Notes: generated from the letters alone by a model not told the origin. Shown: positions 45,217 to 56,040, numbered from the stretch's first letter. The stretch: DNA of 64,000 nucleotides from Paenibacillus taichungensis (GCF_003287275.1 NZ_QEVW01000009.1:310001-374000), one strand, 5' to 3'. Numbers and translations: made by a program.

Positions 45217-46185
45217 TTGAAACTCGGCGTATTTTTGGTACTATTCGGAGGACGTAAATTGGAGGATGCACTCGACTATGTTGCATCCAAGGGCTTGAAA
45301 GCAGTAGAAATCGGAACTGGAGGACATCCAGGGAATGCTCATTGTAAACCGGATGAGCTTCTGAGCAACCCGACAGCATTGAAAAACTTCAAAAATGCAG
45401 TAGAATCCCGCGGTCTGACCATCAGCGCATTGAGCTGTCACGGTAACCCGCTTCACCCGCAAAAGGATATTGCGAAAGGGTTCCACGATGATTTCGTTAA
45501 AACGGTAGAACTGGCTGAGAAACTGGAAGTACCTGTTGTAAATACGTTCTCCGGATGCCCGGGAGACCATGAGGATGCCAAATATCCAAACTGGCCTGTT
45601 GCACCATGGCCGAATGACTTCCAGGAAGTTCTTAAATGGCAATGGGACAACAAAGTTATCCCTTACTGGACAGAGTGGGGCAAGTTCGCTGCAGATCACA
45701 ATGTGAAAGTGGGTCTGGAACTGCACGGTGGATTCTCGGTGCATACACCAGCTACTTTGCTGAGATTGCGTGAAGCAGCAGGCGAAGTGATTGGCGCTAA
45801 CTTGGACCCAAGCCACATGTGGTGGCAAGGTATCGATCCGGTACAAGCAATCCACATTCTGGGACGTGAAGGCGCGATTCATCACTTCCATGCGAAAGAT
45901 ACAACTATTGATCCGATTAACGTGAATAAATATGGCGTAACGGATATGCAGGATTATACAAACATGCTTGATCGTGCTTGGCAATTCCGCTCGGTCGGTT
46001 ATGGTCACGATAACAAGACTTGGGCTGATATTATTAGCGCTCTGCGTCTGGTTGGATATGATTATGTCGTAAGTATTGAACACGAAGATGGTCTGATGTC
46101 GGTAGAAGAAGGATTCTCTAAAGCTGTGCAAAATCTCCAACAAGTATTGATTGAAGAGCCGCTGGGAGATATGTGGTGGGTTTAG
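45217..46185 (+). CDS. Sugar phosphate isomerase/epimerase-family protein
   Basis: 322 residues from a TTG start with GGGAGG eight bases upstream. TIM barrel with GLELHGGFSVHTP, NLDPSHMWWQGIDP, HHFHAKDTTIDP and VSIEHEDGLMS, the metal-binding His/Glu/Asp set. Longer than the IolE-like protein at 43.2 kb and from a different subgroup. Likely acts on a keto-sugar produced by the dehydrogenases. Followed 24 bp later by thuA. Confidence 0.87.
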   Translation: MKLGVFLVLFGGRKLEDALDYVASKGLKAVEIGTGGHPGNAHCKPDELLSNPTALKNFKNAVESRGLTISALSCHGNPLHPQKDIAKGFHDDFVKTVELAEKLEVPVVNTFSGCPGDHEDAKYPNWPVAPWPNDFQEVLKWQWDNKVIPYWTEWGKFAADHNVKVGLELHGGFSVHTPATLLRLREAAGEVIGANLDPSHMWWQGIDPVQAIHILGREGAIHHFHAKDTTIDPINVNKYGVTDMQDYTNMLDRAWQFRSVGYGHDNKTWADIISALRLVGYDYVVSIEHEDGLMSVEEGFSKAVQNLQQVLIEEPLGDMWWV

Positions 46186-46209
46186 AGTTACACTAGGGGG
46201 AAATTGAAT

Positions 46210-46938
46210 ATGATTAACGTCACCATTTGGAATGAATTTGTCCATGAGAAAATTCACGATGAAGTAAGGGAAGTCTATCCAGACGGTTTGCACATGGCGT
46301 TGGCAAACGGACTGGGAGGGGAAGGCTTTGCCATTCGCACTGCAACACTTGATCAGCCTGAGCATGGATTAAGTGATGAGGTGTTGAATTCTACAGATGT
46401 GCTTATATGGTGGGGACATATGGCGCATGATCGCGTGAGCGACGAGATTACACAAAAGGTTGCACAGCGGGTCCTGGATGGTATGGGGTTAATTGTGTTG
46501 CACTCCGGTCACTTCTCCAAGCCATTCAAAGCACTGATGGGCACAAGTTGTGATCTGAAATGGCGTGAAGCTAATGAGCAGGAGATTATCTGGTGTGTAA
46601 ATCCGTCCCACCCAATAGCCGAGGGTATTAATAGCAAAATTATTCTGGAAAAAGAAGAAATGTACGGGGAATTCTTCGATATTCCAGTGCCTGATGAGCT
46701 TGTGTTTGTAAGCAACTTCCAAGGCGGAGAGGTATTCCGGAGCGGATGTACGTTCCTCCGCGGTTCAGGTAAAATTTTCTATTTCCGTCCAGGTCATGAA
46801 ACGTACCCAACCTTCTACAATCCGGAAATTTTAAAAGTGATCAGCAATGGCGTGAAATGGGCATATCCTGCTCGCAACGTTAAGCCTGAATTTGGCTTCA
46901 GCGAACCGGTAAGACCACTTGGTAACGTACTGGTTTAA
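46210..46938 (+). CDS. thuA: ThuA-family protein
   Basis: 242 residues from ATG 46210 (GGGGG about nine bases upstream; the TTG at 46204 is too close). Class I glutamine-amidotransferase-like fold: [60 protein letters not shown]. ThuA is known from the rhizobial trehalose/sucrose pathway, which goes through 3-keto disaccharides. Together with three Gfo/Idh/MocA proteins and two isomerases this suggests breakdown of a keto-glycoside. No transporter in the cluster. Confidence 0.85.
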   Translation: MINVTIWNEFVHEKIHDEVREVYPDGLHMALANGLGGEGFAIRTATLDQPEHGLSDEVLNSTDVLIWWGHMAHDRVSDEITQKVAQRVLDGMGLIVLHSGHFSKPFKALMGTSCDLKWREANEQEIIWCVNPSHPIAEGINSKIILEKEEMYGEFFDIPVPDELVFVSNFQGGEVFRSGCTFLRGSGKIFYFRPGHETYPTFYNPEILKVISNGVKWAYPARNVKPEFGFSEPVRPLGNVLV

Positions 46939-46981
46939 GATGCAAATTGGCTGTGTGATCGCATAAAATAAACGATATACC

Positions 46982-47031
46982 AAAGAACCCTTCTCCAAGT
47001 CATCTATGACTGTGGCAGCTGGGTTCTTTTT
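46982..47031 (+). terminator. Terminator after thuA
   Basis: AAAGAACCC (46982-46990) pairs with GGGTTCTTT (47021-47029), followed by TT; the long loop has extra pairing. Confidence 0.78.
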
Positions 47032-47239
47032 GGGTAAGATAGCTACATGGGAGTTAGCCGATATTTTCCCATGGTTCCGTTGTCCCATGTGATGTATACT
47101 GAGTTGTATCATCGAAGTTGGGTTATGCCTCTAAAATCTTAACTTTTTAGCGGCAGACGTTTTCTTTGAGACTTAAATATGTTATTATGAAATATACTAA
47201 CTAAACGTAAGTTGAGTGATCTCTAAAGAGGTGATTAAT

Positions 47240-47557
47240 GTGGAAGGCCAAGATCTGCGGATGTGTCCGCGCTTTGAGACGGCGTTTTCTTTTCTGGGTA
47301 AGCGCTGGAACGGTCTGATTATTCAAACGTTGATGAGTGGTTCGAAGAGATTCAAGGATATCTCCAACCTGATTCCATCAATGAGCGATAAGATGTTGTC
47401 AGAACGGATGAAAGATCTGGAAAGCGAAGGAATTCTGATCCGTCATGTCTATCCGGAGACGCCAGTTCGTATTGAATATGAACTGACAGAGAAAGGCAAG
47501 GCGCTACAGCCTGTTATGAATCAAATTCAAGACTGGGCAGAGCAGTGGGTTGAGTAG
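47240..47557 (+). CDS. HxlR-family transcriptional regulator
   Basis: 105 residues from GTG 47240 behind GAGGTGA; the frame opens 8 codons earlier without a site. Winged helix: MCPRFETAFSFLGKRWNGLIIQTLMSG, then FKDISNLIPSMSDKMLSERMKDLESEGILIR and YELTEKGKAL. The Cys in MCPRF corresponds to the redox-sensing Cys6 of YodB, so a thiol/quinone-responsive repressor is plausible. A short inverted motif AACT.AAACGTA.AGTT just upstream could be its own operator. Its target is not obvious among the neighbours. Confidence 0.85.
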   Translation: MEGQDLRMCPRFETAFSFLGKRWNGLIIQTLMSGSKRFKDISNLIPSMSDKMLSERMKDLESEGILIRHVYPETPVRIEYELTEKGKALQPVMNQIQDWAEQWVE

Positions 47558-47602
47558 TAACAGCTTCCCCGACTCAAACTAAAGGAACTGTTTGGATAAA
47601 GG

Positions 47603-47634
47603 CTCTTGGTTTCCAGTGGAAATCAGGAGTTTTT
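47603..47634 (+). terminator. Terminator after the HxlR gene
   Basis: CTC.TG.TTTCC (47603-47614) pairs with GGAAA.CA.GAG (47618-47629) and is followed by TTTTT. Confidence 0.65.
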
Positions 47635-47724
47635 GTCTTCAGGGTCCTGCACATGTTGTCGCGAGTTGTAGTATAATTGTAAATAAAATGGCCGCAGGCG
47701 GCCGGAGCGAGGAGGCCACTTGTC

Positions 47725-48456
47725 ATGAGAGAAGAAAGCTTATCCCGTGAAGTACGCTACGGCAAGCAAGATATTGCAGAACTTGAGAGCGCATCCATCC
47801 AGGTACATTTAATCTACAAAAAAGCTGCGGAGCTATTTAAACGAACTTCATATTCCGCGTCGGTTAAGGATGATGTTGCAGGAGAGAAGACTCATTCCAC
47901 GAATAACAATGGTCAGGTAATGGCTCCGGCGGTACTGCAAAAATGGATTCAGACAGCAAGAGGCTGGAAATGTATCGGATGTGAACTGAGACAACCCAAT
48001 TCTATCGGTGTACAGACTGAAGCCAACTTTCATGAAGAACGTGTGTATCTGGATGTGGGCGAAGGTCGTTTTGTTCAAGCGGAGATGCTGATTCAGGCGA
48101 TTGTATGGTCACAATATGAGAAGATCCGCCTGTTCGCACCTTGGCTGGGTGATGATACCTTCTACACTGTACAGGAGCTGGATGTGATTGCCCGTTATAT
48201 TGTACCTACCTATTTCTCCGAACGGCCGTTGCATGAGCAGGGTAAGGTATCCAAGGTACACCATTCATCAGGTCAGATTCCGCTCTACCAGGAATATGTG
48301 GATGCACCTTCGTTCTGTGTACAGGTGGACGGTGGATTACTTGAAGGGCGTTTGCTGACAGGCGTTTATGTGTCGGAGGAACAGTTCTTTGGGCTCAATC
48401 CGTATCTGAAGGATGGAGACGGAGGCCGTACCTACATGCAGGCTTGTGTCCAGTAA
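47725..48456 (+). CDS. Protein of unknown function with a WKCIGC motif
   Basis: 243 residues, soluble. GAGGAGG precedes the ATG. After a polar N-terminus (~1-70) comes IQTARGWKCIGCELRQPNS, one CxxC pair that might bind metal or act in redox, then an alpha/beta region (RVYLDVGEGRFVQAEMLIQAIVWSQYEKIRLFAPWLG). Not recognised. Single gene with its own terminator. Confidence 0.6.
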   Translation: MREESLSREVRYGKQDIAELESASIQVHLIYKKAAELFKRTSYSASVKDDVAGEKTHSTNNNGQVMAPAVLQKWIQTARGWKCIGCELRQPNSIGVQTEANFHEERVYLDVGEGRFVQAEMLIQAIVWSQYEKIRLFAPWLGDDTFYTVQELDVIARYIVPTYFSERPLHEQGKVSKVHHSSGQIPLYQEYVDAPSFCVQVDGGLLEGRLLTGVYVSEEQFFGLNPYLKDGDGGRTYMQACVQ

Positions 48457-48494
48457 CCATGCTACTGAATAGTGCTTAATGATAATTAGGAGCC

Positions 48495-48520
48495 AAAGGG
48501 CCTGCTTGCAGGCTCTTTGT
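48495..48520 (+). terminator. Terminator after the WKCIGC protein gene
   Basis: AAAGGGCCTGC (48495-48505) pairs with GCAGGCTCTTT (48508-48518) around a two-base loop; short T run. Confidence 0.65.
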
Positions 48521-48653
48521 GCTGTACAAACCAGTTATGGACGCTGCTGGATGAAAAGTAACGGCATTGACACTTTTTTTGCATGAATTTTGTGCCATAA
48601 TAGAGGTTATGGACAACAGGGTGAATGATTTTACGCAGGGTGGTGTTACCTAC

Positions 48654-49367
48654 ATGAAGAAGAGAATCCCCGGTTACATAGGTATATGTCTGCTTATTCT
48701 GGTTATATTAGCCGGGTGTAGCGAGACACAGCCTTCCGAACAACCAATCGTTAAAGAGACCGAATCGCAGAATACGATCACTGTGGCAGTGGATGGCAGC
48801 ACTTTTTTGCCTGACGCAACGAAGTCCATTAAGAGAGATTTTAGTGAAGGTCTGACGCTCAAAAAAGCACTGTTGAACAGTGGACTTGTCGATTTTACAG
48901 CAGATGGAAAACGGATCCAATCCGTGGGGGAAGTTTCTCTGGATTCCTCACTTAGCTGGGCAGTCAAACTGAATGGCAAGGATATTGACCCCGAAAATTG
49001 GGACATGGAGCTTCATGTCAAAGATGAAGTAATCATATATGTAAAAGCCGCTGACAGTGGGGGAGACGATGTTGTTTACCAAACAACATTACTCAAGGTG
49101 AGCGGTGGAAATATTATGCCAAATCTCAATCGTCAATATGCCGGGGTGTATGTTCAGGAATGTACTGTGCGTGATGTATTGAAGTCCAGTGGGATTGTAA
49201 GAATGTCAGAGAACAACAAATTCGTTGTTTCCGTTGAAAATGTAATTCCCCGAATGAACCAACGCTGGATGATCATGGTGAATGATAAGGAACTGATGGA
49301 AAACGGTTTGGACATGAAATTGAATCCACGTGATGCAGTAAAGCTCGAGTTAACTACTGTATCTTAA
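48654..49367 (+). CDS. Lipoprotein with two DUF4430-like domains
   Basis: 237 residues from ATG 48654 (AGGGTGGTG upstream). Lipobox ILAGC near residue 21, so lipid-anchored outside the membrane. Two repeats follow, each a strand-rich domain with a LTLKKALLNSG / CTVRDVLKSSG helix, a WAVKLNGKDID / WMIMVNDKELM strand and a KDEVIIYV / RDAVKLEL end, typical of DUF4430 or transcobalamin-like domains. No transporter or cobalamin gene is adjacent. Function unknown. Confidence 0.72.
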   Translation: MKKRIPGYIGICLLILVILAGCSETQPSEQPIVKETESQNTITVAVDGSTFLPDATKSIKRDFSEGLTLKKALLNSGLVDFTADGKRIQSVGEVSLDSSLSWAVKLNGKDIDPENWDMELHVKDEVIIYVKAADSGGDDVVYQTTLLKVSGGNIMPNLNRQYAGVYVQECTVRDVLKSSGIVRMSENNKFVVSVENVIPRMNQRWMIMVNDKELMENGLDMKLNPRDAVKLELTTVS

Positions 49368-49374
49368 GTATAAC

Positions 49375-49411
49375 AAAAGCCCAATCTTCGTTATAGAAGA
49401 TGGGCTTTTTT
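49375..49411. terminator. Bidirectional terminator between the lipoprotein and fnr genes
   Basis: AAAAGCCCA.TCTTC (49375-49389) pairs with GAAGATGGGCTTTT (49396-49409), with T residues on the plus strand and A residues on the 5' side. Confidence 0.85.
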
Positions 49412-49442
49412 CATATCAAATGTTTAAAAGTCGGGGAAAGCG

Positions 49443-50159
49443 TCAGATTCGGCAAATCTCGTTAGGACACAATTCGCAGTGGCAGATGCCCTGCAGCATG
49501 TGCAGATCTTTGATAACAATCATGCCGTTATCGTATTCAATAGCGTCTTTTTTACGCAGATCGCTTAACATGCGGTTGACACTTTCACGGGTCGCTCCAA
49601 TCATATTGGACAGATCCGTGTGTGTTATTTTTTTATGGATCATGACATGCTCTCCGTGGGGCTCGCCGTAGGAATTGGACAATCGAATTAGGGTGGAGCA
49701 AAGTGCGCCCGGTTTACCATATAGCATCAGATCACGGAATTTGGTCTGGGTCAAACGGTGATGTATGCCCATCCATTTCATAAAGTCGATCGCAAAGTCA
49801 CAATGTTGGCAGATCAGCATCTCCAGGTCTTTATGCTCCAGTACACCAATCTCACTATCCTCCAGCACTTCCGCCGAAAAGCTGTGTTTCGATCCGAAGA
49901 ACGGATCAGCCTGCCCAATCATATCACCGGATTGATACATGTACATAATCAGTTCCTTGCCTTCATCCGTGGATTTGGTGATCTGGGCACGGCCCCGTTT
50001 CATATAATAAAGTTTGTCAGAGACATCTCCTTCCCAATACAGATGGGTTCCTTCCGGATAGGTTCTGTCCTTCATCGTTACGAGTAGATGGTTGAAATTC
50101 GCTTCCGAGAAACAGTTGGTATTTCCACGTTTTTCCAGTACACTCAGTTGTTCTCTCAT
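49443..50159 (-). CDS. fnr: Fnr-type oxygen-sensing regulator with C-terminal iron-sulphur cysteines
   Basis: 238 residues. cNMP-binding-like barrel (YPEGTHLYWEGDVSDKLYYMKRGRAQI), dimer helix, Crp-type HTH (ITHTDLSNMIGATRESVNRMLSDLRKKDAIEYDNG). The tail carries Cys226, 228, 231 and 236 (CHCELCPNEIC). The spacing C-x2-C-x4-C at 228/231/236 matches the cluster ligands of B. subtilis Fnr, which binds [4Fe-4S] when oxygen is absent. GGGGAGAT precedes the ATG. Divergent from adhE, which has a perfect FNR box; pflB has two more. It is the likely activator of this fermentative module. Confidence 0.93.
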   Translation of the reverse strand: MREQLSVLEKRGNTNCFSEANFNHLLVTMKDRTYPEGTHLYWEGDVSDKLYYMKRGRAQITKSTDEGKELIMYMYQSGDMIGQADPFFGSKHSFSAEVLEDSEIGVLEHKDLEMLICQHCDFAIDFMKWMGIHHRLTQTKFRDLMLYGKPGALCSTLIRLSNSYGEPHGEHVMIHKKITHTDLSNMIGATRESVNRMLSDLRKKDAIEYDNGMIVIKDLHMLQGICHCELCPNEICRI

Positions 50160-50492
50160 AAGTCTATCTCCCCTTTGTGTCCATCGGACGGCCTTCTGCA
50201 GCTTGGATTGGCCCCCGTGGTTCGCCGCAAACCGTTGCCGTCCTGATCAGGGTCATCTCTCGGCCGGGAAGGACGGTGCAAATTGCGGTGGTTCAATTTT
50301 TAAGTTCAGTATATACCTTATCTTGCCGTTTGAGGGGCATGGAAAGGGGGCAAAAATGGCGAAATTTCAAACATTGTGATTAAATTCACTTTCGAAAGGA
50401 GAGGATGAATCTGACAGCTATATATTTTAAATAGGAAGTGTAAATGGCTAAGTGAGGAACACTAAAAAACTTAAATTAAATTTGTTATACTT
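50160..50492. other. fnr-adhE intergenic region, left part
   Basis: Contains the long fnr leader with a CCGTCC/GGACGG hairpin around 50239-50275. No gene is supported. No FNR box lies on the fnr side. Confidence 0.45.
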
Positions 50493-50535
50493 TGTGAAAA
50501 AAATCACATAATTAACTCTTTCCCCATGATACGAT
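50493..50535 (+). promoter_or_regulatory. FNR box and promoter of adhE
   Basis: TGTGAAAAAAATCACA (50493-50508) is a perfect FNR palindrome. A -10-like TACGAT lies at 50530-50535, giving a start near 50542, so the box is centred at about -41.5, the standard class II activator position. The sequence also partly fits a Rex site. Confidence 0.8.
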
Positions 50536-50589
50536 GTGAATGTAAAGAAGAGAGACAAACCAATACGAACCTTTAGGAGGATGAGGGAG

Positions 50590-53202
50590 ATGGCTGTAAA
50601 GAACGAAGTCGCCCCAGTAAAAGAACCGACAGCAGGTCAGTATATTCAAACGTTAATTGACAAAGCGAATAAAGCACATGCAGCATTCATGTCCATGGAT
50701 CAGAAACAGATTGACCGCATCGTGCAAGCGATGGCGCTGGCAGGTCTGGACAAACATATGATGCTCGCCAAAATGGCTGTGGAAGAAACAGGTCGGGGTG
50801 TGTATGAGGATAAAATCACCAAAAATATATTTGCAACAGAATATGTATATCATAGCATCAAATATGACAAAACAGTAGGTGTTATTGAAGATAATGAGTA
50901 CGAGAGCTTCCAGAAAATTGCGGAGCCTGTCGGCATTATCATGGGGATTACCCCGGTAACGAATCCAACATCCACCACGATGTTCAAAGCACTGATTTCC
51001 ATCAAAACGCGTAACCCGATCATCTTCGGTTTCCACCCATCTGCACAGAACTGTAGCCGGGAAGCTGCCAAAATTTTGCGAGATGCTGCAGTGAAGCATG
51101 GAGCTCCAGCGGATTGTATCCAGTGGATTGATGATCCTTCCATGGATCGTACAAACGCACTGATGAATCATAATGATGTGGCGCTCATTCTGGCAACAGG
51201 CGGATCAGGTATGGTACGGGCCGCATATAGCTGTGGTAAACCGGCACTGGGCGTAGGGCCAGGGAACGTACCTTGCTTTATTGAGAAGAGCGCAGATATC
51301 AATCAAGCGGTAACGGATCTGATTTTGTCCAAATCGTTCGATAACGGCATGATCTGTGCTTCCGAGCAAGCAGTTATCATCGAAGAACCGATCTTCGATC
51401 AGGTGAAAAAGAAAATGATCGCCAATGGCTGTTACTTTGTTAACAAGGATGAAGCAGCGAAACTGACCGCAGGTGCGATTAACGCTGAGAAATGTGCGGT
51501 CAACCCGGCAATTGTTGGTCAATCTGCAGTAAGCATTGCGCAAATGTGCGGAATCGAGGTCCCTGCTAACACCAAAATTCTCGTAGCAGAGATTGAAGGG
51601 GTAGGTACGAAATTCCCGTTGTCGGCTGAGAAACTAAGCCCGGTACTGGCTTGTTACAAAGTGAAAACGGCAGCTGAAGGGATTGAGCGTGCAGCAGAAG
51701 TGGTTGCTTTTGGCGGCATGGGTCACTCCTCCGTTATTCATTCGACGAATGAAGAAGTCATTGGCAAGTTCGCAGATCGCCTGCAAACCGGACGGATTAT
51801 CGTGAATTCGCCATCCACACACGGCGCTATCGGTGACATCTACAACACCAACATGCCGTCTCTGACACTTGGCTGCGGATCGTATGGACGTAACTCGACT
51901 TCTTCCAACGTAACCGCTGTGAACTTAATCAACGTGAAAAGGGTGGCTCGCCGTACCGTGAATATGCAGTGGTTCAAAGTGCCGAACAAAGTCTACTTCG
52001 AAAAAGGTGCAACACAGTATCTTGCCAAAATGCCGGACATCACACGCGTAGCCATTATTACGGATGCGATGATGGTCAAACTCGGTTATGTGGAAAAAGT
52101 AGAGCACTATCTGCGTCAACGTCAAATGCCGGTAGCCATTGAAGTGTTCTCTGATGTCGAACCTGATCCATCCACAACAACGGTAGACCGCGGTACGGAA
52201 ATGATGCGTCGCTTCCAGCCAGACTGTATTATCGCACTCGGTGGGGGTTCACCGATGGATGCTGCCAAAGCGATGTGGCTGTTCTATGAATATCCTGACA
52301 CGGATTTCAATGACTTGAAACAAAAATTCATGGATATCCGCAAACGGATCTACAAATATCCACGTCTCGGCGTGAAAGCGAAATTCGTAGCGATCCCGAC
52401 AACTTCGGGCACAGGTTCGGAAGTAACATCGTTCGCAGTTATTACAGATAAAAATCAAGGTAATACAAAATATCCACTGGCAGACTACGAGTTGACACCA
52501 GACGTGGCGATCGTCGACCCTGAGTTTGTATACACGCTGCCTAAAACAGCTGTCGCAGACACAGGTATGGACGTACTGACGCATGCGATCGAAGCGTATG
52601 TATCCGTTATGGCGAATGATTACACGGATGGACTGGCGATCAAAGCAATCCAGCTGGTATTCCAATATCTTGAGCAATCGGCACTGCAAGGTGACAAACT
52701 AGCTCGTGAGAAAATGCATAATGCTTCGACGATTGCCGGTATGGCTTTTGCCAACGCGTTCCTGGGCATTAACCACAGCTTGGCACACAAATGGGGCGGT
52801 CAGTACCACACCGCACACGGACGTACCAATGCGATCCTGATGCCGCACGTCATTCGCTACAATGCGAAAAAACCGACGAAGTTTGCATCGTTCCCGAAAT
52901 ATTCGCACTTTGTTGCAGATGAGCGTTATGCCGAAATTGCCCGTATTTTGGGATTGCCTGCACGTACGACAGAAGAAGGGGTTACCAGCCTCATCAATGC
53001 CATTCGTAAACTGAACAAAACATTGGGTATAGAAGAGTCGTTCCAGGACATTGGATTCGATGCCAAAGACTTTGAGGCACATGTCGATTATCTGGCAGAC
53101 CGCGCATTCGAGGACCAATGTACAACAGCCAATCCAAAACTGCCGCTGGTGACTGAACTGGCTGATGTATACCGCAACGCTTTCTACGGCAAGTTTGAAT
53201 AA
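50590..53202 (+). CDS. adhE: Bifunctional acetaldehyde-CoA/alcohol dehydrogenase
   Basis: 870 residues from ATG 50590 (AGGAGG nine bases upstream); the longer frame from 50536 has no site. N-terminal aldehyde dehydrogenase (~15-450) with [10 protein letters not shown] around the catalytic Cys. C-terminal iron-dependent alcohol dehydrogenase (~465-865) with [14 protein letters not shown] (NAD site), PTTSGTGSE and the metal His residues in [25 protein letters not shown]. It converts acetyl-CoA to ethanol and regenerates NAD+ in fermentation. FNR-type promoter upstream; own terminator downstream. Confidence 0.95.
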   Translation: MAVKNEVAPVKEPTAGQYIQTLIDKANKAHAAFMSMDQKQIDRIVQAMALAGLDKHMMLAKMAVEETGRGVYEDKITKNIFATEYVYHSIKYDKTVGVIEDNEYESFQKIAEPVGIIMGITPVTNPTSTTMFKALISIKTRNPIIFGFHPSAQNCSREAAKILRDAAVKHGAPADCIQWIDDPSMDRTNALMNHNDVALILATGGSGMVRAAYSCGKPALGVGPGNVPCFIEKSADINQAVTDLILSKSFDNGMICASEQAVIIEEPIFDQVKKKMIANGCYFVNKDEAAKLTAGAINAEKCAVNPAIVGQSAVSIAQMCGIEVPANTKILVAEIEGVGTKFPLSAEKLSPVLACYKVKTAAEGIERAAEVVAFGGMGHSSVIHSTNEEVIGKFADRLQTGRIIVNSPSTHGAIGDIYNTNMPSLTLGCGSYGRNSTSSNVTAVNLINVKRVARRTVNMQWFKVPNKVYFEKGATQYLAKMPDITRVAIITDAMMVKLGYVEKVEHYLRQRQMPVAIEVFSDVEPDPSTTTVDRGTEMMRRFQPDCIIALGGGSPMDAAKAMWLFYEYPDTDFNDLKQKFMDIRKRIYKYPRLGVKAKFVAIPTTSGTGSEVTSFAVITDKNQGNTKYPLADYELTPDVAIVDPEFVYTLPKTAVADTGMDVLTHAIEAYVSVMANDYTDGLAIKAIQLVFQYLEQSALQGDKLAREKMHNASTIAGMAFANAFLGINHSLAHKWGGQYHTAHGRTNAILMPHVIRYNAKKPTKFASFPKYSHFVADERYAEIARILGLPARTTEEGVTSLINAIRKLNKTLGIEESFQDIGFDAKDFEAHVDYLADRAFEDQCTTANPKLPLVTELADVYRNAFYGKFE

Positions 53203-53282
53203 CAACTAAAGCAGCAGCATGATTCAGGCAGCTATAGTCAGGGTTCCCCGTAAGGGGAGCCCCGATTGCCGTCTTACCTGTA

Positions 53283-53320
53283 AAAAAAGGTATAACGGAA
53301 TCCTTGCAGTTGCCTTTTTT
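53283..53320 (+). terminator. Terminator after adhE
   Basis: AAAAAAGG (53283-53290) pairs with CCTTTTTT (53313-53320). A stepped GGCA/GGG/CCCC hairpin just upstream (53227-53270) may assist. Confidence 0.65.
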
Positions 53321-53365
53321 AAAAGAGGTTACACGTAATCCGTGATGTTACTTTTTGAACCAGGT

Positions 53366-53517
53366 ATTCACACGATAACGGAGGGGGCAGAAAAAACTGA
53401 AGAAGCGAAGCGCTCGCCTTTATCCCAGAATTTTACCCTTTGAAAAATATAATTGAAAAAATCCGGGGGTAACAGCGATCGGAAGTTGTTCTGCCCGCGT
53501 AGTGACTAAGTGTGAAT
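53366..53517 (+). repeat. Structured repeat family 1, copy D
   Basis: 152 bp closed by ATTCACAC (53366-53373) and its exact complement GTGTGAAT (53510-53517). Inner GGGCAGAA / TTCTGCCC is perfect; core AGAAGCGAAGCGCTCGCC; then TTATCCC...GGGGGTAACAGCGATCGGAAG. Lies between the adhE terminator and the pflB promoter, so it is not part of either mature message as drawn. Confidence 0.75.
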
Positions 53518-53572
53518 TTTACAGGGTTCAATTTGAACACAGCATAGGTGAAGTGAGGATGGTCACAAACTT

Positions 53573-53615
53573 TGTGATAAAAATCACAGATGATGAAAGA
53601 ACGAAGACGTATACT
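53573..53615 (+). promoter_or_regulatory. FNR box 1 and promoter of pflB
   Basis: TGTGATAAAAATCACA (53573-53588) is a perfect palindrome. TATACT at 53610-53615 is a good -10, giving a start near 53622 and a box centre at -41.5. Confidence 0.8.
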
Positions 53616-53683
53616 GAAAATGTAAGAAAAACATTCATCCGCGGTTCCGGTTCCCAAGTAGAGAGAACATGTTCCGGCTTACA

Positions 53684-53699
53684 TGTGAAATTTATCACA
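53684..53699 (+). promoter_or_regulatory. FNR box 2, downstream of the predicted pflB start
   Basis: TGTGAAATTTATCACA is another perfect palindrome, centred about 70 bp downstream of the start predicted from box 1 and about 90 bp before the pflB ATG. It may serve a second promoter, modulate the first, or be a Rex/Fnr dual site. Confidence 0.7.
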
Positions 53700-53781
53700 T
53701 TAATCGCGGCTCTGGGCACAGATGAGACGAGTGATGCATCCTGTCATGTGTCCGGAAATCCAAATTTGTGGAGGGATTACT

Positions 53782-56040
53782 ATGTCGGTGATCGAAAAAG
53801 ATGTCAAACAACAAACAGGCTGGAGAAACTTTACTAAAGGAACATGGACGAAATCCGTAGATGTGAATGATTTTCTGGCACGTAACTTATCACCTTACTA
53901 TGGCGACGAAGCATTTCTTGCAGGTGCAACTCAGAATACGAAAGAGTTATGGGATATCGTCTCCGATCTGACCAAAAAAGAACGTGATAACGGCGGGGTA
54001 CTTGATGTTGACGTAAACACGCCAGCAACGATTGTTTCTCACCAACCCGGCTATCTGGATAAATCCAAAGAACAGATTGTTGGTGTTCAAACGGATGCTC
54101 CATTCAAACGTTCCATTCAGCCATTCGGTGGAATTCGCATGATGATTGATGCTTGTGAAGCTTATGGTTTTGAAATGCCTCAAGGCGTCATTGATATATT
54201 TACGAACATCCGTAAAACACATAACCAGGGTGTATTTGATGCTTACACATCTGAAATGCGTGCAGCACGTAAAGCAGGGATTATTACCGGTCTGCCGGAT
54301 GCTTACGGCCGTGGCCGGATCATCGGTGACTATCGGCGGGTTGCTCTGTATGGTGTGGACTTCCTGATTCGAAATAAAAAAGGAGAACTGAATGCACTTG
54401 AAGTCGATGTGATTGATGAAGATGTCATTCGCCTCCGTGAAGAACTGTCCGAGCAGATTCGTGCATTGCAAGAATTAAAACAACTGGGTGAAATGCACGG
54501 TTTCGATATTTCCTTGCCAGCCACAACTGCGAAAGAAGCGTTCCAATGGCTCTACTTCGGTTACCTGGCTGCGATCAAAGAGCAAAATGGTGCGGCGATG
54601 TCGCTCGGACGTGTTTCTTCGTTCCTGGATATTTACATCGAACGTGATTTGCAAGAAGGCTTGCTGACTGAAGAACAGGCTCAAGAACTGGTTGACCATT
54701 TTGTTATGAAACTGCGGATCGTCAAATTCCTGCGTACGCCGGATTATAATGAATTGTTCAGTGGAGACCCAACATGGGTAACTGAATCCATCGGTGGCAT
54801 GTCCGTAAATGGAGAAACCCGTGTTACGAAAAACAGCTTCCGTTTCCTGCACACCCTGAACAATCTTGGTCCAGCACCTGAGCCGAACCTTACTGTACTT
54901 TGGTCTACCAAGCTTCCGGAAGCGTTCAAACAATACTGTACAAAAGTATCCATCGAAACGAGCTCCATCCAGTATGAAAATGATGATCTGATGCGTCCGA
55001 TCTACGGAGACGATTATGGTATTGCTTGCTGCGTATCTGCGATGAAGATCGGGAAACAAATGCAGTTCTTCGGCGCTCGTGCCAATCTGGCAAAAGCATT
55101 GCTGTATGCAATAAACGGCGGTCGTGACGAGAAATCGGGAGCACAAGTTGGACCTGAATATCCGACGATCACAAGCGAAGTGCTGGAGTACAATGAAGTG
55201 ATGAAACGTTTTAAACCGATGATGGAATGGCTCGCCAAACTGTATATGAACTCACTCAACGTCATTCACTACATGCATGACAAATACAGCTATGAGCGTA
55301 TTGAAATGGCCCTGCATGACCGTGACATTGTACGTACGATGGCTTGTGGTATTGCTGGTCTCTCGGTTGCAGCAGACTCTCTGAGTGCCATCAAGTATGC
55401 GAAAGTCAAACCGATCCGCAACGAACAAGGCATCGCAATTGATTTTGAAATTGAAGGTGACTTCCCTTGTTACGGTAACAATGAAGACAGTGTCGATAGC
55501 ATCGCCGTTGAACTGGTGGAAAGCTTCATGGGCATGATTCGCAAACACAAAGCGTATCGTAATGCGATCCCAACTCAGTCTGTATTGACGATCACATCGA
55601 ACGTAGTGTACGGCAAGAAAACAGGTACAACGCCGGATGGTCGTAAAGCAGGCGAACCGTTTGCACCAGGGGCGAACCCAATGCATGGTCGGGACAAAAA
55701 AGGTGCACTGGCATCCCTTGGCTCAGTAGCCAAATTGCCGTACGAACACAGCCTTGACGGGATCTCTAACACATTCTCTATCGTGCCTAAAGCACTCGGG
55801 AAAGAGTCAGACACACGTAAATCCAATCTGGTTGCAATGATGGACGGTTATTTTGGTCAAGGGGCACACCATCTGAACGTGAACGTATTTGATCGTCAGC
55901 AGTTGATTGACGCGATGGATCACCCGGAAAACTATCCGCAGCTGACAGTACGGGTATCCGGTTACGCAGTTAATTTCATCAAACTGACACGTGAGCAACA
56001 ACTCGATGTCATTAACCGGACCTTCCATGGTTCGATGTAA
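53782..56040 (+). CDS. pflB: Pyruvate formate-lyase
   Basis: 752 residues from ATG 53782 behind GGAGGG; 20 further codons upstream have no site. Active-site cysteine pair in [13 protein letters not shown], substrate region [15 protein letters not shown], and the glycyl-radical site RVSGYAV with Gly727 near the C-terminus. It splits pyruvate into acetyl-CoA and formate without oxygen. Two FNR boxes lie upstream; the activating enzyme is 83 bp downstream. Confidence 0.95.
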   Translation: MSVIEKDVKQQTGWRNFTKGTWTKSVDVNDFLARNLSPYYGDEAFLAGATQNTKELWDIVSDLTKKERDNGGVLDVDVNTPATIVSHQPGYLDKSKEQIVGVQTDAPFKRSIQPFGGIRMMIDACEAYGFEMPQGVIDIFTNIRKTHNQGVFDAYTSEMRAARKAGIITGLPDAYGRGRIIGDYRRVALYGVDFLIRNKKGELNALEVDVIDEDVIRLREELSEQIRALQELKQLGEMHGFDISLPATTAKEAFQWLYFGYLAAIKEQNGAAMSLGRVSSFLDIYIERDLQEGLLTEEQAQELVDHFVMKLRIVKFLRTPDYNELFSGDPTWVTESIGGMSVNGETRVTKNSFRFLHTLNNLGPAPEPNLTVLWSTKLPEAFKQYCTKVSIETSSIQYENDDLMRPIYGDDYGIACCVSAMKIGKQMQFFGARANLAKALLYAINGGRDEKSGAQVGPEYPTITSEVLEYNEVMKRFKPMMEWLAKLYMNSLNVIHYMHDKYSYERIEMALHDRDIVRTMACGIAGLSVAADSLSAIKYAKVKPIRNEQGIAIDFEIEGDFPCYGNNEDSVDSIAVELVESFMGMIRKHKAYRNAIPTQSVLTITSNVVYGKKTGTTPDGRKAGEPFAPGANPMHGRDKKGALASLGSVAKLPYEHSLDGISNTFSIVPKALGKESDTRKSNLVAMMDGYFGQGAHHLNVNVFDRQQLIDAMDHPENYPQLTVRVSGYAVNFIKLTREQQLDVINRTFHGSM

